A stretch of DNA of 32,713 nt from Williamwhitmania sp. (GTDB lineage: Bacteria > Bacteroidota > Bacteroidia > Bacteroidales > Williamwhitmaniaceae), in assembly GCA_035529935.1 (NCBI GenBank), contig DATKVT010000111.1, positions 1 to 32,713 on the forward strand, given 5' to 3'. The position numbers were made by a program, and so were the translations under genes. Position 1 is the first letter of the stretch; each line of letters starts with the position of its first letter. This document shows positions 1 to 6,518 of this stretch, in pieces. The notes under the pieces are model-generated. The model was not told the origin of the DNA and did no database searches. It was given only the letters and a program-made list of their open reading frames with translations.

Positions 1-1735
1 TATTAAACGTCTCCTGAACAATATTACCTGCCAAACTCTCCTCTATTGCCCTCTTTATTTGAGGAAAAGAAGAATACATATCCAGAGCATTAGTGCCAAC
101 AGCCTCACCTGGATGAAGGCCAAGTTTGGCAAGCCCCTTACCCTCCGATAAAACAAAGGTTCCATCCTTATCCAGCGTAAATATGATTGCCTCTATATTT
201 GTGGCAACAACCCTAAATCGAGCTTCACTTTCCCTCAGTGCCTTTTCATACCGTCTTCTTTCAGTAATATCGCGCCAAACCACATAAAATACCGTCTTCC
301 CTTGAATTAGAATTGGTGTAAGCATTATTTCCACCGGCAACTCGCTACCATCCTCCTTGTAGTGTACCCATTCAAATCGAGCATACCCATTCTTTATTGC
401 ATGCTCAATCATCCTATTCATTTTCACAGTAGAGTCAGCTCCATCTTGCCTTTTGGGCGATATTTCAAGCGGACTCCTCCCAACTAAATCGTCCTTGCTA
501 CTATATCCCAGAACCTTGAGTGTGGCAATATTGCAATCTATAATAGAGGTTGATGAAAGGAGCAGAATTGGGTCGGAAGACTCCTCATACAATCGGCGGA
601 ATGTCTCCTCCCGCTCACTAATTTGAGCCTTATCGTAAACCCTATCGGTAATATCACGAATTATGGACTGATAACTTCCATCGGGCATTTTCTTTGAATG
701 CATTTCAACAATCACTTTTGTGCCATCAGGACGTAACAGATAGCGCTCCAGCACAACGGTGTGTCCAGCACTTAACAAATCGAACCGAAACGGCTTCTCC
801 TCTATGATGTCCCGAGGAAAAAGATCGGAAATATGTCTTCCTACCACCTGATCTCTTGCCAGTCCGCTTATCTCCAAAAAGCGGGAATTTGTTTCAATAA
901 TATTTCCCCTAGAGTCGCCTATTAAAAAACCATCGACGGCAAATTCAACAATTTCACGGTACATCTCCTCGCTCCTCGACAGGGCATGTTCCATCATTTC
1001 AAGCTGACTAACATCTCGAAACTCCGTTACCCTCACTATCTTTCCTCCCAAATATACCTGCCTTCCTTGGATTTGCAGTGGATATCTCGACTCGTTCTTT
1101 CTCAATCCAACTACTTGATAGGGCAGCTCATAACCTTCTGTAATATGTTGCATTACCTGCTCACGGAATTCAGGCACAATGAGCAACAGCCCATTCATTC
1201 CTAGTAACTCCTCGTGTGAGTATCCTGTCAATATGGAAAGCTGTGAATTTGCCTCAATAATAAGACCTTTATCGTGTATACCAATACCACCAAAAGATGC
1301 CTCCGAAAGAGCCTTAAAGCGCTGCTCGCTCTCCCATAGCGCATTTTCGTAGTACCTTGCTTTTTGCAAATTCTGCAGCGTAATCAGCAAAGTATCCGCT
1401 TCATTTGAACTACTAATCAACGTTTCCGTGAATTGGAAAAGAACAAAATTACCATTGAGAGCCCTTATTCTCAATGGAGTATAAAATTCAGAAAATTGAA
1501 GGTGATTCTTTAATAGCTCCTCCTGTTTTTCCTTCAGTAGCAACAAATCGTCGGGATGCAGTAAACTCAAATAGAAAGGAACAGTATCCTTAAATTGTGC
1601 CAACGAATAACCCAACTCCTCCTCAATGAAGAAATGGAGATACTGGAGCTCCCCAATTGCAGGCTTGAAAATCATTGTGGTGACAGGCACAAGCGAAAGT
1701 TCGTTCCTACCCTCGGTACTTAATGGAGTGGTCAT
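1..1735 (-). CDS. Multi-PAS sensory protein, probable sensor kinase (C-terminus cut by window edge)
   Basis: An open frame begins at the ATG complementary to 1733-1735 and stays open to base 1, giving 578 codons with no stop. The translation is a chain of PAS folds. There is a divergent N-terminal PAS-like unit at about 35-125, then four PAS units starting near residues 137 (SEQRFKAL), 252 (SEEMYREIV), 375 (EETFRRLYEES) and 500 (SEARFRVV). Several end in the usual PAC signature (RDITDRV, WRDITERRRYE). No membrane segment or signal peptide is visible, so the visible part is probably cytoplasmic. PAS chains of this kind normally feed a histidine kinase, a diguanylate cyclase or a phosphatase. 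The output domain lies outside the window, so kinase is only an inference. The gene diverges from the metallopeptidase gene at 2101. The PAS calls are confident; the overall function is not. Confidence 0.85.
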   Translation of the reverse strand, partial: MTTPLSTEGRNELSLVPVTTMIFKPAIGELQYLHFFIEEELGYSLAQFKDTVPFYLSLLHPDDLLLLKEKQEELLKNHLQFSEFYTPLRIRALNGNFVLFQFTETLISSSNEADTLLITLQNLQKARYYENALWESEQRFKALSEASFGGIGIHDKGLIIEANSQLSILTGYSHEELLGMNGLLLIVPEFREQVMQHITEGYELPYQVVGLRKNESRYPLQIQGRQVYLGGKIVRVTEFRDVSQLEMMEHALSRSEEMYREIVEFAVDGFLIGDSRGNIIETNSRFLEISGLARDQVVGRHISDLFPRDIIEEKPFRFDLLSAGHTVVLERYLLRPDGTKVIVEMHSKKMPDGSYQSIIRDITDRVYDKAQISEREETFRRLYEESSDPILLLSSTSIIDCNIATLKVLGYSSKDDLVGRSPLEISPKRQDGADSTVKMNRMIEHAIKNGYARFEWVHYKEDGSELPVEIMLTPILIQGKTVFYVVWRDITERRRYEKALRESEARFRVVATNIEAIIFTLDKDGTFVLSEGKGLAKLGLHPGEAVGTNALDMYSSFPQIKRAIEESLAGNIVQETFN

Positions 1736-2100
1736 ACGTTTGCCCTATTAATTAGACTGCTAAATACCAACGTATTAACCCAACAGTTAATGGAAAGTGA
1801 ATAGCAATTCGACAAACACAATTTAAAGTAAATTATGGATTAAAACAACAGATATAATGAGCAATAATTCTGCATGTTGAGTGGACTAAAGTTTACATTG
1901 ACATACACATGCAGGAAGGTTCGGCAAGTATAATGGTGTATTGTATGGGATTTAAAATAGAGAATTATGTTGTGCACCAAAATCTAAAGGGAAATTAGCT
2001 AAGACATTTGGCAACAAATAGGTAAAAAATCATGATGAGATACTGATCAACCCAACATCAATTTGCTTAACTTGTCAGGCAAAACCTAAACTGTAAAGCA
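1736..2100. other. Divergent intergenic region with no gene
   Basis: This 365-base AT-rich gap separates the divergent PAS gene and metallopeptidase gene, so it must hold both promoters. I find no convincing TTG/TAnnTTTG pair on either strand. It contains a perfect 8-base inverted repeat (CTGCATGT at 1870-1877 and ACATGCAG at 1907-1914) separated by 29 bases. That arm is short enough to be chance, though it could be an operator. No tRNA or reading frame of note is present. Confidence 0.6.
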
Positions 2101-4155
2101 ATGATTAAAAAGTTATTACCTATTTTATTGCCAGCTGTACTGCTACTCTCCAGCTGTAGAACAAACCAAGAAGAGGTAAATCAATCGCCAAAAACAATGG
2201 ATCAGAAGGTTGTTTCAAAAGTAATTGACTCGCTTGTAGTTAAAAACGGCGATGCTCAAAAAGTCTTTATTGATAAAGGCGTTAAACAAGTTGCTGCGCT
2301 TTGGCAAACTACCGATGGTAATGAAAGTGACTTCATCTCCTTCTGCATTAACAATTACCAAGGGAACACTGCTTCAAGGGAAAAACTTTTCACAAAGTTA
2401 TCCCATGGATTTGAAGTGCTTAATGGCAACTATTCTAAAATTAACAAGGAGTTACAGCGTCCACTGCAGCTCGACAGGGGTGATACAGTTACCCCCATTG
2501 ACGAGCTTTTTGGAGCATTTAATCCTTCAGCCCACTTCACCGACGATTTCTTTAGCAACCGCATTGCCTTTATTACTATCCTCAATTTCCCCTTCTATAG
2601 CCTAAAGGAAAAAACTGAACTTGGACCCAAATGGAGCAGGCGTGAGTGGGCCTATGCCAGAATGGGCGATATGTTCTCCTCAAGAGTGCCAGCCGATGTT
2701 CAACAAAATGCATCCGATAAACTAACGGCAGCTGACACCTACATTGCCAACTACAACATCTACATGGGAAAGCTCATCGACAAGGATGGTAAAAGCCCCT
2801 TCCCCTCTGATATGAAGCTTATTTCGCATTGGGGTCTTCGCGATGAGCTAAAATCGCAGTATGCCAATAAGGAGAATGGTCTAGAAAACCAGCAGCTGAT
2901 TTACGCGGTAATGAAAAGAATCATAGATCAAACTATTCCCACACAGGTAATTAATAAGGACAGCTGCAGCTGGAATCCCTATTCAAATGTTTTGATGCTG
3001 AATGGAAAAACCATAGAGCCAACACCAGAACTTGAAAAACGTTACCAAGTGCTGCTCGACAATTTTCACGCCATGAAGGCAATCGACAAATTTAGCCCCG
3101 ACTATCCAACCTACATACAACGCAATTTTGAGCAGCAGATGGAGATTCCACAGGCCGATGTGGAAAAAATATTCATAGACTTTATCACATCACCCACCAT
3201 TAAAGAGATGGGTAAGTTAATCAGCAAACGCCTTGGCCGACCATTGCAACCGTTTGACATTTGGTACGATGGATTCAAAGCGAGGGGTTCGATGGACGAG
3301 GCCAAGTTAACCGCAATGACCGAAAAGAAATACCCCAATACGGCCGCCGTGCAGAAAGACTTACCCAATATTCTAAAGAAACTTGGCTTTACTAAGGAAA
3401 AGGCTGACTTTATTGCCTCCAACGTTCTAGTTGAGAGCTCTCGTGGGGCAGGACATGCTTGGGGCACCGAAATGCCTGGAAATGTGTCACTTCTCCGCAC
3501 TCGAATTGGCAAAAACGGAATGGACTACAAAGGCTATAACATTGCAGTTCATGAGTTTGGTCACACTGTGGAGCAAACCATTACAATGGATATGGTAGAT
3601 AATTACATGATGTCGCATGTTCCAAATACAGCCCTTACAGAGGCCTTAGCATTCATCTTCCAGAAGCGTGACCTCGATTTGCTTGGCATTAAGGATCAGG
3701 GCAAGGAAAAGAATGATATGCTAGCTCTTGATAATGCTTGGTCGTGCTATGAAATTATGGGTGTTTCGCTGGTAGATATGAACGTGTGGAAATGGCTATA
3801 TGCCCACCCTGAAGCAACGACTGCCGAGCTGAAGGAGGCAACCATAGCCATAGCCAAGGATATCTGGAATAAATACTATGCCGAAATCTTTGGTACCAAG
3901 GATGAAACCATATTAGCCATATACAGCCACATGATCGATAGTCCACTATACCTTAGCGCCTATCCCATTGGCTATTTAGCCGATTTTCAGATTGAGCAAC
4001 AAATTGCAGGGAAAAACTTTGCAGACGAAATAATTAGGATTTATAGCCAGGGTAGACTAATTCCTCAGCTATGGATGAAGGAAGCCGTTGGCTCAGAAAT
4101 ATCGGGAGAACCAACCCTAAAAGCCGCTGAAAAGGCAATTAACGATATTAAGTAG
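2101..4155 (+). CDS. Lipoprotein zinc metallopeptidase, HEXXH+E type, M49/DPP III-like
   Basis: This is a 684-residue exported protein. The N-terminus is a lipoprotein signal (hydrophobic run, then LSSC with C19 as lipidation site). It should be anchored in the outer or inner membrane facing the periplasm or the surface. The zinc site is H484-E485-F486-G487-H488, with a TEALAF motif supplying a likely third ligand, E514. That arrangement is gluzincin-like. The size and overall character recall Bacteroidota proteins related to dipeptidyl peptidase III. Classical DPP III, however, has a six-residue HEXXGH motif and a more distant EEXRAE/D motif, so assignment to M49 proper is uncertain. A peptidase cleaving short peptides from protein fragments is the likely role. 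A strong terminator follows the stop at once, and the gene stands alone as a single transcription unit. Confidence 0.75.
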   Translation: MIKKLLPILLPAVLLLSSCRTNQEEVNQSPKTMDQKVVSKVIDSLVVKNGDAQKVFIDKGVKQVAALWQTTDGNESDFISFCINNYQGNTASREKLFTKLSHGFEVLNGNYSKINKELQRPLQLDRGDTVTPIDELFGAFNPSAHFTDDFFSNRIAFITILNFPFYSLKEKTELGPKWSRREWAYARMGDMFSSRVPADVQQNASDKLTAADTYIANYNIYMGKLIDKDGKSPFPSDMKLISHWGLRDELKSQYANKENGLENQQLIYAVMKRIIDQTIPTQVINKDSCSWNPYSNVLMLNGKTIEPTPELEKRYQVLLDNFHAMKAIDKFSPDYPTYIQRNFEQQMEIPQADVEKIFIDFITSPTIKEMGKLISKRLGRPLQPFDIWYDGFKARGSMDEAKLTAMTEKKYPNTAAVQKDLPNILKKLGFTKEKADFIASNVLVESSRGAGHAWGTEMPGNVSLLRTRIGKNGMDYKGYNIAVHEFGHTVEQTITMDMVDNYMMSHVPNTALTEALAFIFQKRDLDLLGIKDQGKEKNDMLALDNAWSCYEIMGVSLVDMNVWKWLYAHPEATTAELKEATIAIAKDIWNKYYAEIFGTKDETILAIYSHMIDSPLYLSAYPIGYLADFQIEQQIAGKNFADEIIRIYSQGRLIPQLWMKEAVGSEISGEPTLKAAEKAINDIK

Positions 4156-4164
4156 CAATATTAA

Positions 4165-4199
4165 AGAGAGACCGCCCCTTAGGCGGTCTCTCTATTTTA
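4165..4199 (+). terminator. Rho-independent terminator after the metallopeptidase gene
   Basis: A perfect 12-bp stem (4165-4176 with 4182-4193) with a 5-base loop, GC-rich at its apex, is followed by ATTTTAT. It begins 10 bases after the TAG stop. It also lies downstream of the convergent lipoprotein gene ending at 4222. The A residues before the left arm are few, so it works best in the plus direction. Confidence 0.88.
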
Positions 4200-4221
4200 T
4201 AGAAAAGCAAAAAGATGCAAG

Positions 4222-4860
4222 CTAGTCACTATTGTTATCTTGGATACGAAATTGAATAGGCTCCTTTTTTGCAAATTTTTCAGATTCACGCATAAACAGA
4301 AGGTGGGACGCAATTAAGAGTCGAATTGCTGGTCGTTTGACATCTATTGTTGGAAAATCGTTGGGGAACATTACCTCTAGCGATGGAGAAATATCCATGT
4401 CACGCATAAGATAACCGTAGTATTCTCGAGCAACGTCATCATCACTACTAAGCCGCTCGATGAGTTTAAAAAGATTACCATTCATGTTGAAATCTAGGTA
4501 AACAGATTTGACACTGTCATTAACCTGACGAACTGTCCAAAATGTCTGGTACAACCCAACCTGCTTCATATCTGCAATAAGTGCGTCAAACTGAACCTGG
4601 TTGAATATTTCTGGGGCATATCGCAGATTAGTGTATGCCTGCGAAATATCGTTGCAGTTGCATCCTGCAAACGCAGTACTATCCATAAAACGAATAATTT
4701 TATCTAATCCCCCAATCTCTTTTGCTGGAAATATTTGCTCCAGAGCAGGATCCGACAGATTCATCTTAGGCATTGAATTATTGCCACAACCTCCAACTGT
4801 AAATACTAACACTATCGAATATAGCCAATTACGCATACGATAACCTTGGTAAATTTTCAT
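4222..4860 (-). CDS. Hypothetical lipoprotein, 212 residues
   Basis: I do not recognise the family. The first residues form a lipoprotein signal ending in the lipobox VGGC (C25 from the first ATG). If translation starts at the second ATG (4836), the lipidated cysteine would be residue 17, a more usual position, so the start is open. The mature part is soluble and mixed in character. It has a close cysteine pair (C67 and C69 in GCNCND) that could bind a metal or form a disulfide. The C-terminal half is mostly helical in composition. The gene stands alone, convergent with the metallopeptidase gene, with a long 5' gap. Codon choice and base composition resemble the neighbours. Envelope location is well supported; function is unknown. 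Confidence 0.75.
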   Translation of the reverse strand: MKIYQGYRMRNWLYSIVLVFTVGGCGNNSMPKMNLSDPALEQIFPAKEIGGLDKIIRFMDSTAFAGCNCNDISQAYTNLRYAPEIFNQVQFDALIADMKQVGLYQTFWTVRQVNDSVKSVYLDFNMNGNLFKLIERLSSDDDVAREYYGYLMRDMDISPSLEVMFPNDFPTIDVKRPAIRLLIASHLLFMRESEKFAKKEPIQFRIQDNNSD

Positions 4861-5342
4861 CTAATATATAACCTTATTAATTGTTTTAAAAACATGGGCA
4901 CAGGGTATAAGTAGGAAGAAGTTTCATCTGCCATCAATGAGGCAAACTCAACTTGTCTAAATTAACCCCCTTTAGAGATGTAGTATTGTGTCATAATGGC
5001 ACATATTTAGCAATGAATTCATAGTATATGTATTTATTGGCATATAAATATATCTTGGCATAATATTTATAGTTAAAAAAGAAAACGACGACAAAATATA
5101 ACCTGCGAATTGTGATAACATAACCATCTAATGAGCAGTTCGCAAATTAAGTTAATCGTCAAATGCGTAGGTAACATGTAACTTTTTAGGCATTCTGTTC
5201 ATGCAAATGGTAACCAAAAAATCATTGTGAAAAGATAGTTCAAGGTTATTTCTGCTACTACAGCTATGAACGACGGCCTTAAAAACTAAATAAAAAATAG
5301 GATAGTCGCAACTAGGTTACGAACAACAAAACAACAAGAGCC
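4861..5342. other. Long AT-rich intergenic region
   Basis: These 482 bases lie between the divergent lipoprotein and glutaredoxin-fusion genes. The centre (about 5020-5090) is extremely AT-rich and contains two TTGGCATA copies about 19 bases apart. Further on, TGCGAA near 5103 and TTCGCA near 5146 form a short inverted repeat. No reading frame, tRNA or known riboswitch shape is apparent. The only promoter-like element I can suggest for the downstream unit is listed separately at 5225-5254. Confidence 0.5.
5225..5254 (+). promoter_or_regulatory. Candidate Bacteroidota promoter for the glutaredoxin-groES unit
   Basis: TTG at 5225-5227, a 19-base spacer and TATTTCTG at 5247-5254 match the -33 TTG / -7 TAnnTTTG pattern with one mismatch in the -7 box. 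It would give a leader of about 80 bases. The match is plausible but could be chance in AT-rich DNA. Confidence 0.33.
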
Positions 5343-5918
5343 ATGATAACAGTAAATTCACTCAACGATTTCAGGCAACAATCTGAAGGGCTAAATAAGC
5401 ACTACCTGCTTATCTACAAAAAAGGAACAGCCGTAAGCGATTGCGCCTACAGCACCATTGCTGAGGCAGCAAAAATGGTGAAAGATACCAAAGTCTTTAC
5501 CGCCGATGCCACACAGGTATCGGATATTCACCCAGCACTGGAAATTACTTCTGCCCCATCACTGGTGGTTTTCGAAAAAGGAGTAAAAAAGGACGTGGTT
5601 AAGGGGTGCAACGATGTTGGGTTCTTTAAAACTCTTTTTGAGAGCGCAGCCTATGCCACCGCAAATGGAGAGCAGAAAAAAAGTGTGACGGTTTACTCCA
5701 CTCCCACCTGCTCTTGGTGCAACACCCTCAAAGGCTATCTTAGAAAGAATGGAATACCCTTTACCGATATCGACGTTTCAAGAAATCAGTCAGCCGGTGA
5801 AGAGATGGTTAGAGCAACCGGCCAACGAGGTGTTCCACAAACCCGCATTAATGGTGAATGGGTGGTAGGTTTCGACCAAGCAAAGCTGAGTAGACTCCTT
5901 GGCGTAAACGCACAATAA
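5343..5918 (+). CDS. Thioredoxin-fold / glutaredoxin fusion protein
   Basis: The protein has 191 residues and no signal peptide, so it is likely a cytoplasmic thiol oxidoreductase. Residues 113-191 form a glutaredoxin/NrdH-like domain with a dithiol site C123-S-W-C126 after the VTVYSTPT strand. The cis-proline loop is GVPQT, with the GFD motif following. Residues 1-105 resemble a second thioredoxin fold: a central LLIYKKG strand and a cis-Pro-like SAPSLVVFEKG segment. The active-site position reads VSDC, with only the second cysteine (C34) retained. The N-terminal half may therefore serve binding or specificity rather than redox turnover; a YtxJ/bacilliredoxin-like origin is conceivable. The GroES-like gene begins 24 bases downstream and is probably co-transcribed, hinting at a link between thiol repair and protein folding. 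The Grx assignment is firm; the N-terminal reading is inference. Confidence 0.85.
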   Translation: MITVNSLNDFRQQSEGLNKHYLLIYKKGTAVSDCAYSTIAEAAKMVKDTKVFTADATQVSDIHPALEITSAPSLVVFEKGVKKDVVKGCNDVGFFKTLFESAAYATANGEQKKSVTVYSTPTCSWCNTLKGYLRKNGIPFTDIDVSRNQSAGEEMVRATGQRGVPQTRINGEWVVGFDQAKLSRLLGVNAQ

Positions 5919-5942
5919 CAATAACTTTAAACAGATATAATC

Positions 5943-6236
5943 ATGACAATGAAAGAGTTAGTTCCAGTTAACCAGAATGTAATTCTCGATCTTACCAATA
6001 AAAACGAGGAATTAAGAACCGCTTCAGGCATTATTATTCCCGATTCGGCAAAGGAAAAACCTCAATGGGCCAAGGTTGTTGCCGTAGGAAATATTGATGG
6101 TGCTGAAATAGCCGTTGGCGACACCGTAGTTTTCAAGCAATACAGTGGTAACGAGGTTGAACTCGACGGAAAAACCTACCTGTTAATTCCATATTCCGAA
6201 ATACTTGCAAAAATTGTTGAAACAGAGGCACTCTAA
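5943..6236 (+). CDS. GroES-like co-chaperonin, solitary copy
   Basis: This 97-residue protein has the length of a Cpn10. The mobile-loop region that docks on GroEL is well preserved (TASGIIIPDSAKEKPQ, about 26-41). It is followed by the beta-barrel segments AKVVAVGN, IAVGDTVVFKQYSG and DGKTYLLIPYSEILAKI. Translation may start at M1 or M3. The usual groEL gene is missing: the next feature is a terminator and then an unrelated peptidase. The upstream partner is the Trx/Grx fusion gene. Co-chaperonin folding of substrates with a GroEL encoded elsewhere is the expected role. It may instead be a specialised paralogue, since the N-terminal strand (KELVPVNQNVILDL) departs from the common K-x-x-P-L-x-D-R-V pattern. 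Confidence 0.9.
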   Translation: MTMKELVPVNQNVILDLTNKNEELRTASGIIIPDSAKEKPQWAKVVAVGNIDGAEIAVGDTVVFKQYSGNEVELDGKTYLLIPYSEILAKIVETEAL

Positions 6237-6260
6237 ACGGTGATGAGTTAACAAGTAGTA

Positions 6261-6297
6261 AAAAAACTCCGCAGACTTTTTGCGGAGTTTTTTATTG
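6261..6297 (+). terminator. Terminator after the groES-like gene
   Basis: A 13-bp stem (6261-6273 with 6281-6293, core ACTCCGCA / TGCGGAGT) closes a 7-base loop and is flanked by an A tract and a T tract. It sits 24 bases after the stop codon. About 220 bases then follow before the S9 peptidase gene, in which I see no supported gene. Confidence 0.9.
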
Positions 6298-6518
6298 GGA
6301 CTAACTTTCGATGGCCACAGGCTCCTAATTTTATGCAGGTCGAAAAGTAAACCATTCCGCATTTTTTACATCTATTGAATAACCAGTTAAACAATACAAT
6401 GATACCCGCATATTCTCCCATTACTAATCTTGTGAGCTGAATTAATACACTCAACAAAGGCTTAGTCGGTGTGAGGCATGTTGGTTTCATTTTACCTTAA
6501 CTATAAAACTATTAACAA

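Noticed and set aside
1898..1934. TTGACA and TATAAT sequences upstream of the metallopeptidase gene
   Set aside because: The spacer is 25 bases, far from the 17 needed for a sigma-70 type promoter, and Bacteroidota use a different consensus.
3111..3512. 133-codon open frame antisense to the metallopeptidase gene
   Set aside because: It lies entirely within a well-supported coding region on the opposite strand and has no domain or start signal.
5020..5090. AT-rich stretch with repeated TTGGCATA as a possible origin or attachment site
   Set aside because: There are only two imperfectly placed copies, no DnaA-box cluster and no integrase; AT-richness alone is not evidence.
6248..6490. 80-codon minus-strand open frame between the groES-like and S9 genes
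   Set aside because: It reads across the strong terminator at 6261-6297, has no recognisable domain and lies wholly in intergenic DNA; it is probably chance.
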